DNA of 57,451 bases from Oscillospiraceae bacterium (GTDB lineage: Bacteria > Bacillota > Clostridia > Oscillospirales > Acutalibacteraceae): NCBI GenBank assembly GCA_022508845.1, contig JAFLUL010000003.1, forward strand, positions 1 to 57,451, in the 5' to 3' direction. Positions 8,935 through 17,531 of the stretch are shown here, in pieces. The notes under the pieces are model-generated. The model did not search any database, was not told where the DNA came from, and saw nothing but the letters and a program-made list of their open reading frames with translations. The stretch's first letter is position 1. The number at the start of each line of letters is the position of its first letter. The position numbers were made by a program, and so were the translations under genes.

Positions 8935-10413
8935 ATGGACAAACGTTTTGCAATATCCGAATATCCGGATGCAGCCGCTATAAACGGCAAACTCAATGAG
9001 CTTATCTCAAAGCCCGTCTACACAATTACCGACAAGGCTCTTAAGGCCTATGAGGAAGAATACTTTGAGAAAAAGTGCGCCAAATCAAAGGCGATGATAA
9101 CCGAAGCTAAAAGCATCATTCCCGGAGGCGTTCAGCACAACCTTGCTTTCAACTATCCCTTCCCGCTTGTTTTCACAAAAGCCTCCGGCTGCAAGCTTTA
9201 CGATATTGACGGCAACGAATACTATGACTTCCTTCAGGCAGGCGGTCCCACGGTTCTCGGCTCAAATCCCCCCGAAATAAGAGAACAGGTTATTGACTTA
9301 TTAAACACCTGCGGTCCTTCAACCGGTCTTTTCCACGAGTTTGAATATAAGCTCGCAAAGAAAATAGCCGATAGCGTACCCACAGTTGATATGTTCCGTA
9401 TGCTTCAGTCAGGCACCGAGGGCTGTATGCTTGCTGCCCGTATTGCCCGTCTTGCAACAAAAAACCGCAACATAGTTAAAATGGGCGGCGCATATCACGG
9501 TTGGTCCGATCAGCTCGGCTACGGCATACGCATCCCCGGAACAAAGTTTACTCAGGCAAACGGCGTTCCTATGAGAATAATGAGAGATACCCAGGAGTTC
9601 TTCCCCGGCGATCTTGACTCGCTTGAAAGAGTTCTGAGAAAGAATATGCTTCGCGGCGGAACGGCTGCTGTTTTCCTTGAGCCGGTAGGCCCCGAGAGCG
9701 GTTCTCGTCCCGTTGATAAAAACTTCTGCAAGGGCGTTGAAAGACTCTGCCGCAAATACGGCGCTCTGCTCGTATTTGACGAGGTTGTAACAGGCTTCCG
9801 CGTTGGTATGGCCGGTGCACAGGGCTATTTCGACGTATCCCCCGACCTCACCGTATTCGGCAAGGTTGTTGCGGGCGGATATCCCGGAGCCGGCGGCGTT
9901 GGCGGAAAGAAAGAATATATGAAGTATCTCGGCGCCGGACTTGACGGCGCAGTCAAGGTCAAGAAGGCATTCTGCGGCGGTACTCTCTCGGCTAACCCCC
10001 TTAGCTGCGCTGCGGGCTACTTCACCCTTGAAGCAATCGACAATACCAACGCCTGCGTTAAGGCCGGCGAAATGGGCGACCGCATAACAAAAGGACTTCA
10101 GGAAATAATAGCAAAACGTCATCTTCCGTTTGTTGCGTTCAACCAGGGCTCGATCTGCCATCTCGAAACCGTTGGAACACTTCAGTTCTCGCTCAACTGG
10201 AAGAAGCCGTGGACTATTCCCTCGGTTCTCAAGCAGACCGACATAAGAAAGACCGAAATGACTCATATGGGCGCTGCATATATGGCGGAAGGCCTTGTTA
10301 CCCTCGCGGGCAGCAGACTTTACACCTCCGCGGCCTACACCGAAAAGGAAATTGACGACGCTCTTTCACGCTTTGACAGAGTGTTTGAAAATGTCAGCGT
10401 AAAGGAAAACTGA
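8935..10413 (+). CDS. Class III PLP aminotransferase (glutamate-1-semialdehyde aminomutase-like)
   Basis: A 492-aa fold-type I PLP enzyme. The Asp contacting the PLP ring is in LLVFDEVVTGFR, and the Schiff-base Lys is in DLTVFGKVVAGGYP; QSGTEGCMLAARIAR and GGAYHGWSDQ are the phosphate-binding and stacking segments. It resembles HemL-type aminomutases, but there are no tetrapyrrole genes nearby and it is longer than HemL (about 430 aa), with an extra N-terminal stretch of about 60 residues, so I do not call it hemL. It is followed one base later by a tandem class II aldolase gene and then a TetR regulator; the two enzymes likely act on one pathway, e.g. an amino-sugar or amino-hydroxy-acid. 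Substrate unknown. Confidence 0.85.
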   Translation: MDKRFAISEYPDAAAINGKLNELISKPVYTITDKALKAYEEEYFEKKCAKSKAMITEAKSIIPGGVQHNLAFNYPFPLVFTKASGCKLYDIDGNEYYDFLQAGGPTVLGSNPPEIREQVIDLLNTCGPSTGLFHEFEYKLAKKIADSVPTVDMFRMLQSGTEGCMLAARIARLATKNRNIVKMGGAYHGWSDQLGYGIRIPGTKFTQANGVPMRIMRDTQEFFPGDLDSLERVLRKNMLRGGTAAVFLEPVGPESGSRPVDKNFCKGVERLCRKYGALLVFDEVVTGFRVGMAGAQGYFDVSPDLTVFGKVVAGGYPGAGGVGGKKEYMKYLGAGLDGAVKVKKAFCGGTLSANPLSCAAGYFTLEAIDNTNACVKAGEMGDRITKGLQEIIAKRHLPFVAFNQGSICHLETVGTLQFSLNWKKPWTIPSVLKQTDIRKTEMTHMGAAYMAEGLVTLAGSRLYTSAAYTEKEIDDALSRFDRVFENVSVKEN

Positions 10414-10414
10414 T

Positions 10415-11632
10415 ATGGAAATTCTTGACGCTAAAAAAGCTGTTGTTGAGGCAGGCGTTCAGCTCGTTAAAAAAGGGCTTATCCAGCGCACCTGGGGAAA
10501 TGTAAGCTGCCGTGTAAGCGATACTCAGTTTGTTATAACTCCCAGCGGAAGAGATTATCTCAGCCTCACACCCGATGATATAGTTCTTGTCAATATAGCG
10601 GACTGCTCTTATGAGGGCGATATAAAGCCCTCCTCCGAAAAGGGGATCCACGCAAACTGCTACAGACTCAGAGATAACGTTAATTTTGTTATCCACACCC
10701 ATCAGACCTATGCCTCAATTATAGGGCTTTCGGGTCTTGATATAAATGAGATAGAGGGCGAAAGCGCAAAAATTCTGGGCGATAGCGTTCCGCTCGCCGC
10801 CTACGGACTTCCCGGAACAAAAAAGCTTAAAAACGGAGTTGTTGACGCGCTTTTAAGAGCTCCCTCATCAAATGCCTGCCTTATGCTTCACCACGGCGCT
10901 CTCTGCGTTGGAAACAGCCTTCAGGAAGCGTTTACCGTTGCAAACGAGCTTGAAAAGGTATGCAAGGAGCGCATTTATAACAGATTTTATGAAATCTCCG
11001 GAAACACCGCAAAGAGCTTTTATGAAATTGCCGATTATATTGCAAAGGGACTTGCCGCAGGAAAGGACGCCCCCGAAATTGAGGCATATGATTCGGTTCG
11101 CTCCTTCGGCGCGGTTGAAATGAAAAATGTAAGCACCGGCGAAGAGCTTATGGTTGAGCTTGAGAGCGGTATGCCCATTGACGTCACCGCTCCGCTTCCC
11201 GACACCGCAATTCTTCACTGCGAAATTTATAAAAACAGGGACGATGTTAACGCTATCGTTCATTCAAAGGAAGAGGCAACTCTTGCCGCTTCAAAAATGG
11301 GGAGAACCGTTAAGCCGTTTTTGGACGATTTTGCTCAGATAGCCGGATTTACCGTTAAAAACACGGTTTATGATCCGAATAACGCTCTTCGTTCCTCAAA
11401 GAAGGTTATAAAAAAGCTGAAACGCAGAGACGCGGTGCTTCTCAAAGATAACGGCGCCGTATGCGTTGGAAAAGATGAGGATGAGGCAAACGCCGTTAAG
11501 CTTGTTGCCGAAAAGGGCTGCAAGGCCTTTACCGCCGCTGAAATTTACGGCAAAGGCAAAAACAGCATAGTTCTTGCCGAGAGCATCCTTATGAGAGTGA
11601 TTTATAAGGCAAAATACTCAAAGAAAAAATAA
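10415..11632 (+). CDS. Tandem class II aldolase/adducin-family protein, second domain degenerate
   Basis: A 405-aa protein made of two class II aldolase/adducin domains. Domain 1 (about 1-190) keeps the zinc ligands: HTHQ (VNFVIHTHQTYAS) and HHGA (CLMLHHGALCVG), plus GNVSCRV and ITPSGRDYLSL, so it should be catalytic (fuculose-phosphate-aldolase-like, or a decarboxylase/epimerase of the same fold). Domain 2 (about 225-395) aligns in outline, but HxH has become HSK (NAIVHSKEEATLAAS) and HHG has become KDNG (AVLLKDNGAVCVG), so it has lost the metal site. It starts one base after the aminotransferase stop. A single-chain active/inactive pair is unusual and may be structural or allosteric. Confidence 0.8.
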   Translation: MEILDAKKAVVEAGVQLVKKGLIQRTWGNVSCRVSDTQFVITPSGRDYLSLTPDDIVLVNIADCSYEGDIKPSSEKGIHANCYRLRDNVNFVIHTHQTYASIIGLSGLDINEIEGESAKILGDSVPLAAYGLPGTKKLKNGVVDALLRAPSSNACLMLHHGALCVGNSLQEAFTVANELEKVCKERIYNRFYEISGNTAKSFYEIADYIAKGLAAGKDAPEIEAYDSVRSFGAVEMKNVSTGEELMVELESGMPIDVTAPLPDTAILHCEIYKNRDDVNAIVHSKEEATLAASKMGRTVKPFLDDFAQIAGFTVKNTVYDPNNALRSSKKVIKKLKRRDAVLLKDNGAVCVGKDEDEANAVKLVAEKGCKAFTAAEIYGKGKNSIVLAESILMRVIYKAKYSKKK

Positions 11633-11660
11633 CTAAAAAAAATACTGCTTAAAAGAATAA

Positions 11661-11685
11661 ATGCCGACACCCGTCGGCATTTATT
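11661..11685 (+). terminator. Hairpin after the aldolase gene
   Basis: ATGCCGAC (11661-11668), loop ACCC, GTCGGCAT (11673-11680), then TTATT. The T tract is short, so it may only partly terminate, letting some transcripts continue into the TetR gene 19 bases on. Confidence 0.6.
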
Positions 11686-11698
11686 AAAAGGAGAAAAT

Positions 11699-12301
11699 AT
11701 GCCTGAAAGGATAAAATCCGAACACAAAAACGCCTCCCGTTCCAGATATCTTATAAAACACGCCTACGGGGAGCTTTTAAACGAAAAGGATCCGAAAAAA
11801 ATAACCGTAACAGACATAGTTGAAAGAGCAAATATATCAAGGGGCACCTTTTATGCGCATTACCTTGACGTTTATGATCTTAATATGGCCATTCAGAACA
11901 ATATGCTCTCAACTCTCGACAAGGCGATAAACCAAATCGGAATTGAAAACCTCGTTGCAGACCCAACCGCGGCGATTACTGCGGGACTGAAGTACCTTGA
12001 GGAAAACAAGCCGTATTTCAGCCTGTTTGTTAACTCCTCCCAGGGAAACGCGCTCATTTCGAGAATTATGGTTTATATCAAGGAGCGACTCTATTCCGTT
12101 GTTGATGAGCGTTTTTCCTCACACGACAATGAGAGAATAAAGCTCTTTGTTATGTATACGCTCGGAGCTTATAAATCAGTTATAAACTCCTGGTTTGCGG
12201 GTGAATTCAGCTACAGCGCGGAGGAATGCGCAAATAAGCTTATGCAGATATATATGACTTCCCGGCCTCCGGAAATCATTCGCCTTGAAAAAACGCAGTA
12301 A
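11699..12301 (+). CDS. TetR/AcrR-family transcriptional regulator
   Basis: A 200-aa regulator with an N-terminal TetR helix-turn-helix at about 28-60: KITVTDIVERANISRGTFYAHYLDVYDL. The C-terminal ligand-binding half is all-helical and has no recognisable specificity. It follows the aminotransferase and aldolase genes on the same strand behind a weak terminator, with AAAGGAG before its ATG. The likely target is the palindrome at 8839-8864 at the head of the cluster (inference). A strong terminator follows. Confidence 0.88.
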   Translation: MPERIKSEHKNASRSRYLIKHAYGELLNEKDPKKITVTDIVERANISRGTFYAHYLDVYDLNMAIQNNMLSTLDKAINQIGIENLVADPTAAITAGLKYLEENKPYFSLFVNSSQGNALISRIMVYIKERLYSVVDERFSSHDNERIKLFVMYTLGAYKSVINSWFAGEFSYSAEECANKLMQIYMTSRPPEIIRLEKTQ

Positions 12302-12317
12302 TTGGTACACACTAAAA

Positions 12318-12360
12318 AACGGTCAGCGGCTAAAAGCTTTGCTGACCGTTATTTTATTTA
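12318..12360 (+). terminator. Intrinsic terminator after the TetR gene
   Basis: AACGGTCAGC (12318-12327) pairs perfectly with GCTGACCGTT (12341-12350) around a 13-base loop, followed by ATTTTATTTA. It starts 17 bases after the TetR stop. Confidence 0.85.
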
Positions 12361-12392
12361 ATAGGAAACTTCTCGTTTCGCATTAAATAAAA
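12352..12392. repeat. Palindromic element, copy 2 (inverted, two substitutions)
   Basis: Left arm TTTTATTTAATAGGAAAC (12352-12369), loop TTCTC, and a right arm (12375-12392) that differs from perfect complementarity at two adjacent bases (12380-12381). The arms equal those of 11-53, and the loop is the reverse complement of that copy's GAGAA, so this copy is inverted. It merges with the T tail of the TetR terminator. Confidence 0.75.
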
Positions 12393-12451
12393 AGGTTTAA
12401 CACCCGCCGAATTTTGCCTCAGGGCAACGGCGATGGCGTAATCGAAAACGG

Positions 12452-12475
12452 CTGCGCCGCATGCGTGCGGCACAG
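12452..12475. other. GC-rich hairpin between convergent genes
   Basis: CTGCGCCGCA (12452-12461) pairs with TGCGGCACAG (12466-12475) around loop TGCG with one mismatch. It lies 20 bases past the stop of the minus-strand alpha-galactosidase gene; on that strand it is followed by CCGTTTTCG, so it may be that gene's terminator, though the T run is short. Confidence 0.4.
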
Positions 12476-12494
12476 TCGCTTCTTGTATATTTAA

Positions 12495-14672
12495 TTATAC
12501 CTCTTCAAAATAAAAGGTTTTGCTGTAGCCGTCGGATCTTTTCATATTAAACAGCGAAATTCCCGCGTTCATAAGAAGCGCGCCTGAATAAACCTCGCCT
12601 GTTTCCTCAAGGCGGTAATATTTATCGGGAGAAAGCCCCTTAAGACGGATAAAGAAATTCTGAGGCTCTTTTTGGAACTTAATGAGCACAGTCAGCAGAA
12701 CCTTTGACTTATCCTCACAAACAAACTCCCAGGCACAGCGATAGGGATCGTCCCAAGGAGAGATAATGCGGTAAAGATCTCCGCTGTGAATGAGATCATA
12801 ATGTCTGTGGTAGTCCGATATTTGCGTTTTTATCTCATTTCTTGCCTCTTCGCTTATCTTTTCGGGATCAAGTTCATATCCGAATGAACCCCACATTGCA
12901 ACATTGCGCTTAGTTTCATATGAGGAGCGAGAGGAGGCTGAAACGTGCGCTCCCTGAACAGAGGCGGGATAGCAGAGCGATGAGCCGAACTGAATGTCCA
13001 CCCTTGAAAGAGCATCGGTATTGTCGGAACACCATATCTGCGGAGAATAATACATCATTCCGGGGTCATAGCGTCCGCCGCCGCCCGAGCAGTTTTCCAT
13101 AAGAATATGCGGATAGGCTGAGGTTATGCGATCCATAAGCTCGTAGGTTCCGAGAATAAAGCGGTGATAAAATTCCTTTTGCCTTTCTTTCGGGAGAAGA
13201 GCGGAGCCTGCTTCGGTTATATTTCGGTTAAAATCCCATTTGAGATAGTCGATATCGTTAGCCTCGAGAACCTCGCTCATTATATTAAACAGATAATCCC
13301 TTACATCCTTACGGCTCATATCAATAACAAGTTGATGCCTGCCTATACTTCCCTTTCTTCCCGGAACGTGAATACACCAGTCAGGATGCTCACGATAGAG
13401 GTCGGAGTTTGGAGAAATCATCTCAGGCTCATACCATATGCCGAATTTAAGCCCCAGAGCCTTAACGCGCGAAACAAGGCTGCCTATACCGCCGCCGAGC
13501 TTTTCCTCATTTACTGTCCAATCGCCCAAAGAAGAGGTGTCGTCATTTCGTTTACCGAACCAGCCGTCATCCATAACAAACATCTCAATGCCGGTTTCCT
13601 TTGCCCATTTAGCAATATTTAAGAGCTTTTCGTCATCGAAATCCATTCCCGTGCCCTCCCAGTTGTTAACAAGCAGGGGGCGTTTTTTATTTTTCCACTC
13701 GCCTCTTATGAGGTTGTTGTTATAAAGCCTGTGAAAAGTTCGGCTCATACCGCCAAGACCTTCGTTTGAATAAACAAGCGCCGCCTCCGGAGTATAAAAG
13801 CTGTCGCCCGGCTCCAAGGTCCAGCCGAAATCATCGTAATTTATGCCCATAATAACTCGGGAGGAATTATTATAGTCCACCTCAATTTCACCCTTGAAAT
13901 TCGCGCTGTAAACAAGGTTGAATCCGTAAGCTTCGCCGAAATCCTCATTGCCGTTTTTGGAAATAAGCGCCATAAAAGGATTTTGAGCCGCTGAAGAAGA
14001 ACCTCTGCGGCTGCCTATACCCTGAGTTCCGTGGGCAAGCGGCCTTCTTTCAAAGTCTCTCTCCTGATAGTGTCGGCCGTAAAGCGTAATAAGGTCATAG
14101 TCCTTTGAATTCATATCAAGGCAAAAGCTCATAGCCCGCTCTATAACAAAGCTCTTTTCGGACGTGTTTTTAATTATCATACTGCGGGTTATCGCAGAGT
14201 GCTTTTCAAAAACCGTGTATAGAAGAATGCATTCTGCTCCGGTAACACTGTCCCGAAGAGTAAGCTCAAGAGTTTCGCATTCATCCGGTGTGTTGGCATA
14301 AAGCGCGGGAAGTCCCTTAAGAGCCGGCTTGCCTTTATAAATCTTATGAGAAACATAGCGCATATCTGTAACGGCGTTTCCGTCGGAATTTCTTATCTGA
14401 ACGCTGGCTATCCTCATATCCGCGCCTCCGTTGCAGCCTATCTCCATAGGATAGGTGTCGGGGGTAAAGGTATAGGGTTCATAGCCCTCCGGCCACGCAG
14501 AGAAGGACGCATAAACGTTTCTCTTTTCAAAGTCGGTTAAATTAACATCGGGGATGTAGGCGCCGAAATAGAGGTGAAGAGGATAACCTTCACCAAAAAT
14601 TTTGATAACATAGCTCGTGTTTTTTGAGTCAAGCTTAAAAATACGGTTTTCTTCAAAATACTTTACAGACAT
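12495..14672 (-). CDS. Alpha-galactosidase, glycoside hydrolase family 36
   Basis: A 725-aa GH36 enzyme that removes terminal alpha-1,6-galactose from raffinose-family oligosaccharides or melibiose. It has the N-terminal beta-sandwich, a (beta/alpha)8 barrel with the nucleophile Asp in IDYLKWDFNRNI and the acid/base Asp in IWCSDNTDALSR, the FVMDDGWFGKR and FGIWYEPEMISPNS segments, and a C-terminal beta domain. There is no signal peptide, so it acts in the cytosol on imported sugars. No transporter is adjacent. With HPr kinase in the window, catabolite repression is likely but I see no clear cre site. The gene stands alone between two terminators. Confidence 0.93.
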   Translation of the reverse strand: MSVKYFEENRIFKLDSKNTSYVIKIFGEGYPLHLYFGAYIPDVNLTDFEKRNVYASFSAWPEGYEPYTFTPDTYPMEIGCNGGADMRIASVQIRNSDGNAVTDMRYVSHKIYKGKPALKGLPALYANTPDECETLELTLRDSVTGAECILLYTVFEKHSAITRSMIIKNTSEKSFVIERAMSFCLDMNSKDYDLITLYGRHYQERDFERRPLAHGTQGIGSRRGSSSAAQNPFMALISKNGNEDFGEAYGFNLVYSANFKGEIEVDYNNSSRVIMGINYDDFGWTLEPGDSFYTPEAALVYSNEGLGGMSRTFHRLYNNNLIRGEWKNKKRPLLVNNWEGTGMDFDDEKLLNIAKWAKETGIEMFVMDDGWFGKRNDDTSSLGDWTVNEEKLGGGIGSLVSRVKALGLKFGIWYEPEMISPNSDLYREHPDWCIHVPGRKGSIGRHQLVIDMSRKDVRDYLFNIMSEVLEANDIDYLKWDFNRNITEAGSALLPKERQKEFYHRFILGTYELMDRITSAYPHILMENCSGGGGRYDPGMMYYSPQIWCSDNTDALSRVDIQFGSSLCYPASVQGAHVSASSRSSYETKRNVAMWGSFGYELDPEKISEEARNEIKTQISDYHRHYDLIHSGDLYRIISPWDDPYRCAWEFVCEDKSKVLLTVLIKFQKEPQNFFIRLKGLSPDKYYRLEETGEVYSGALLMNAGISLFNMKRSDGYSKTFYFEEV

Positions 14673-14693
14673 AAATTTTTTCCTTTCAGCTAT

Positions 14694-14728
14694 GAAAAAA
14701 AGCCCGGTTTTACGGGCTTGTTTTTTTT
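14694..14728. terminator. Bidirectional intrinsic terminator
   Basis: AAGCCCG (14700-14706), loop GTTTTA, CGGGCTT (14713-14719), with an A-run on the left (14695-14701) and eight T on the right (14721-14728). On the minus strand it terminates the transketolase/zinc-ribbon transcript just before the alpha-galactosidase start. Confidence 0.85.
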
Positions 14729-15533
14729 ATTCGGTCTTCGCTTCGCTAACGGCGTTCTTTTTCTTTTCAATTGTTGACGGACGTTCGTCATAAGGAAGAA
14801 GAAGCTCTGAAACATCGGTGTATTTAACGGGGATATTCTTCTTTTTATAAATGATATTAACAACTATCATAGCTATAAACAGCGCGCAAACGGCTATGTA
14901 GGCAAGAGGATTAACGCTTCCGCTGAAAACATCGGGAATGGCAGAATTAAGACTGCTTATCATAAGGCAGTAGCCAACGAAAGATACCGTTGCGAGAACT
15001 ATTCCCACGATCGGGAAGCCTATATTTCTCTTCATACCCTTAGGAGAGCAAGAGAGGGTTAAAAGGAAGAACCCAACCAGAGTTAAAATCGCCATAAGGG
15101 CAAGACCCACAAGCGCCACGCTGAAGCATATTATCGCCTTTCCGAGAAGCTCGGAGCCAAAGAGCGCCGTTAGAGCGTCCAAATCGAAACCGTTTTTAAC
15201 AAAAAAGGTTATTATGGACACAAGATTTGCGGTTGCGCTGTGCTCGCCGAAGGGAAGAACAAAGCTTATCTTTCCCATAGGCAGAAGCAGAGCAACCAAC
15301 GGAAGAAGCCCCAAAACTATGCGCACAATCGAGAGCGGATGACCTATCAGAGAGAATTTAAGGCGGTCAAATTTGGGCTTTCTTTTTGCATAGTTATACT
15401 CGGCGATATCGGCTTCTTTTCTTAAGCTCTCTTCTATGCCGTAGTAAAGAACGTTAACTCCGCATTTCGGGCAATCAGGTTTCCAATCGGTCACCTTAAG
15501 TTTATAATTACACTTTGGACAATACTGCGCCAT
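14727..15533 (-). CDS. Zinc-ribbon multi-pass membrane protein, function unknown
   Basis: A 268-aa protein. The N-terminus has two CxxC knuckles (YCPKCNYKL and DCPKCGVNVLYYG), a classical zinc ribbon. Four hydrophobic stretches follow: about 71-90 (SIVRIVLGLLPLVALLLP), 131-160, 175-195 and 205-230, ending in a charged cytoplasmic tail. I recognise no enzyme motif. It starts 20 bases after the transketolase C-subunit stop and shares its transcript, ending at the terminator at 14694-14728. Zinc-ribbon membrane proteins of this kind are common in Clostridia with no assigned role. Confidence 0.8.
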   Translation of the reverse strand: MAQYCPKCNYKLKVTDWKPDCPKCGVNVLYYGIEESLRKEADIAEYNYAKRKPKFDRLKFSLIGHPLSIVRIVLGLLPLVALLLPMGKISFVLPFGEHSATANLVSIITFFVKNGFDLDALTALFGSELLGKAIICFSVALVGLALMAILTLVGFFLLTLSCSPKGMKRNIGFPIVGIVLATVSFVGYCLMISSLNSAIPDVFSGSVNPLAYIAVCALFIAMIVVNIIYKKKNIPVKYTDVSELLLPYDERPSTIEKKKNAVSEAKTE

Positions 15534-15553
15534 ATTATCATCTCTTTCCGTTT

Positions 15554-16507
15554 TTATTTTGCATTTTTAATTTCTATTGCTTTTTTGGCCTTGCTTACAA
15601 TGTTTGCAGCGTTAAGACCGAAAATTTCAAGCAGCTCAAGCGCGGGGCCGGACTTTCCGAAGGTGTCCTCCACTCCCACTCTGAGAACAGGAACGGGGCA
15701 GCATTCGGCAGTAACCTCGCAAACAGCCGATCCGAGACCGCCTATTATATTGTGTTCCTCAGCGGTTACTATGCAGCCGGTTGTTTTGGCGGCGTCAATA
15801 ATAATTTCTCTGTCCAAGGGCTTTATTGTTGCCATATTGATAAGAGAAGCGCTTATGCCTTCGCTTTTAAGCTGCTCTGCCGCCGCCATAGCTCTTTCAA
15901 CAAGAAGGCCGGTTGCGATTATCGTAACGTCGGTTCCCTTGTTTAAATATACGCCCTTGCCTATTTCAAATTTATAGCTTTCGTCAAAAACTCTGGGCAC
16001 GGCAAGACGGCCGAATCGCATATAAACGGGGCCTTCGCTCTCGGCGGCCGCAAGCACCGCAAGGCGAGTTTCAACATCGTCGGCAGGATTTAATATTGTC
16101 ATCCCGGGAATAGTACGCATAAGACCTATATCCTCGCAGCACTGGTGGCTTGCGCCGTCCTCTCCAACCGAAATTCCGGCGTGAGTTGCGCCTATCTTAA
16201 CGTTTATTCCGGGGTAACCTAAAGTGTTTCTGATCTGCTCAAAGGCTCTTCCGGCCGCAAACATCGCAAATGAGCTTGCAAAAACGGTATAACCCGAGGC
16301 TGCAAGACCGGCGGCAACGCCTATCATATTGCCCTCCTGAATACCGCAGTCTATAAATCTGTCGGGGAACGCCTTTTTGAACATTCCCGTTTTGGTTGCG
16401 GCGGCAAGATCCGCGTCAAGAACAAGGAGCTTATCGTTTTTTTCGCCCAACTCAACAAGAGCTTTTCCGTAGGCGTCTCTTGTGGCGGTTTTGATAATTT
16501 CTGCCAT
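15554..16507 (-). CDS. Transketolase, C-terminal subunit
   Basis: A 317-aa protein equal to the C-terminal half of transketolase, with the pyrimidine-binding domain (DGASHQCCEDIGLMRTIPG) and the transketolase C domain (VVTAEEHNIIGGLGSAV). With the N-terminal subunit encoded just upstream it should form the thiamine-diphosphate enzyme that moves two-carbon units between pentose and hexose phosphates. The ATG at 16507 follows AAGGAGGAAACG; an in-frame upstream ATG at 16540 lies inside the partner gene and is less likely. Split transketolases are common in Firmicutes and archaea. A 1-deoxyxylulose-5-phosphate-synthase-like role is unlikely given the split form. Confidence 0.92.
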   Translation of the reverse strand: MAEIIKTATRDAYGKALVELGEKNDKLLVLDADLAAATKTGMFKKAFPDRFIDCGIQEGNMIGVAAGLAASGYTVFASSFAMFAAGRAFEQIRNTLGYPGINVKIGATHAGISVGEDGASHQCCEDIGLMRTIPGMTILNPADDVETRLAVLAAAESEGPVYMRFGRLAVPRVFDESYKFEIGKGVYLNKGTDVTIIATGLLVERAMAAAEQLKSEGISASLINMATIKPLDREIIIDAAKTTGCIVTAEEHNIIGGLGSAVCEVTAECCPVPVLRVGVEDTFGKSGPALELLEIFGLNAANIVSKAKKAIEIKNAK

Positions 16508-16526
16508 TTTCGTTTCCTCCTTATTC

Positions 16527-17375
16527 TTATATAGCGGCAAGAGCGGCGTTTAGCTCCTGCATAGCTGAATCGTATTGATCTTTATTTGGTGCGGAGCCGT
16601 GCCAGTTTACTGCGTTCTCCATAAATGACACGCCCTTGCCCTTAACAGTTTTCATTATAACTGCCGTGGGCTTATCGGCACACTCCTTTGCGTTATTAAC
16701 AGCCGCTTCAATTTCGTCAAAGCTGTGGCCGTTAATTTCTATTACGTTAAAGCCGAACGCGGCAAATTTTTCGGGTATCGGATAGGGGGAATTTACCTCC
16801 TCAACCGTGCCGTCTATCTGGAGATTGTTGTTATCAACAAAAACGGTGAGCATATTCAGTTTTTTTGAGCCGGCAAACATAGCGGCCTCCCAAACCTGAC
16901 CCTCTTCAATTTCTCCGTCACCGAGAACGGCATAAACTCTGAACTTATCTCCCTGAAGCTTGGATGCAAGCGCAAAGCCCGCGGCGGCAGAAATGCCCTG
17001 ACCGAGAGAGCCTGTGGACATATCAACGCCGGGAATATGGTTCATATTGGGATGCCCCTGAAGGCGGGAATCGGATTTTCTGAGAGTTTTAAGTTCCTCA
17101 ACAGGGAAATAGCCTCTGTTTGCAAGAGCTGCATAAAGCGCGGGAGCGGCATGCCCCTTTGAGAGAACAAGGCGATCCCTATCCTCTTTATTGGGGTTTG
17201 CGGGATCAATATTCATCTCCTTAAAGTAGAGATAGCTCATAAGCTCCGCTATTGAGAGCGAGCCGCCGGGATGTCCGCTTTTGGCGTTATACGTGCCCTC
17301 GATTATGCCCATTCTTATTTTAACAGCTATTTCTTCAAGCTGTTTTTTTGCTGCAGCATCCATATAAATTACCAT
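16527..17375 (-). CDS. Transketolase, N-terminal subunit
   Basis: A 282-aa protein equal to the thiamine-diphosphate-binding half of transketolase. Seen: GHPGGSLSIAELMSYLYF, LSKGHAAPALYAAL, STGSLGQGISAAAGFALA, the TPP/Mg motif GDGEIEEGQVWEA...VDNNNLQIDG, and WHGSAPNKDQY at the C-terminus. It is 19 bases upstream of the C-subunit gene. The start is either ATG 17375 (GGAAAGG only two bases away) or ATG 17363 (spacing about 14); neither is ideal. The 155-base leader is strongly structured; see the entry at 17376-17531. Confidence 0.92.
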   Translation of the reverse strand: MVIYMDAAAKKQLEEIAVKIRMGIIEGTYNAKSGHPGGSLSIAELMSYLYFKEMNIDPANPNKEDRDRLVLSKGHAAPALYAALANRGYFPVEELKTLRKSDSRLQGHPNMNHIPGVDMSTGSLGQGISAAAGFALASKLQGDKFRVYAVLGDGEIEEGQVWEAAMFAGSKKLNMLTVFVDNNNLQIDGTVEEVNSPYPIPEKFAAFGFNVIEINGHSFDEIEAAVNNAKECADKPTAVIMKTVKGKGVSFMENAVNWHGSAPNKDQYDSAMQELNAALAAI

Positions 17376-17531
17376 AACCTTTCCGGCTACAAATAGAAAT
17401 TATAATCACGATGGCTCCTTGCTGTAGCCGGACAAGGCGTGACGGTGATTTTGTCCGTCTCAAAATTTATTTTTGTTCAAATTTTGATGGACACAAGATT
17501 TTTCAGCGTGACTTTTCAGGCTAAAACTCCT
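17376..17531 (-). promoter_or_regulatory. Structured leader upstream of the transketolase genes
   Basis: The gap before the transketolase N-subunit holds several inverted repeats. TCCGGCTACA (17382-17391) pairs with TGTAGCCGGA (17423-17432), placing an AAGGAG (on the minus strand) in its loop and the second arm right against the ribosome site. TCAAAATTT (17460-17468) pairs with AAATTTTGA (17479-17487), extended by TGTCC/GGACA (17452-17456, 17489-17493). No match to a riboswitch core I know (no TPP-box sequences). Confidence 0.45.

Noticed and set aside
17376-17531. TPP riboswitch before the transketolase genes
   Set aside because: The conserved CTGAGA and ACCTGA-type segments are absent.
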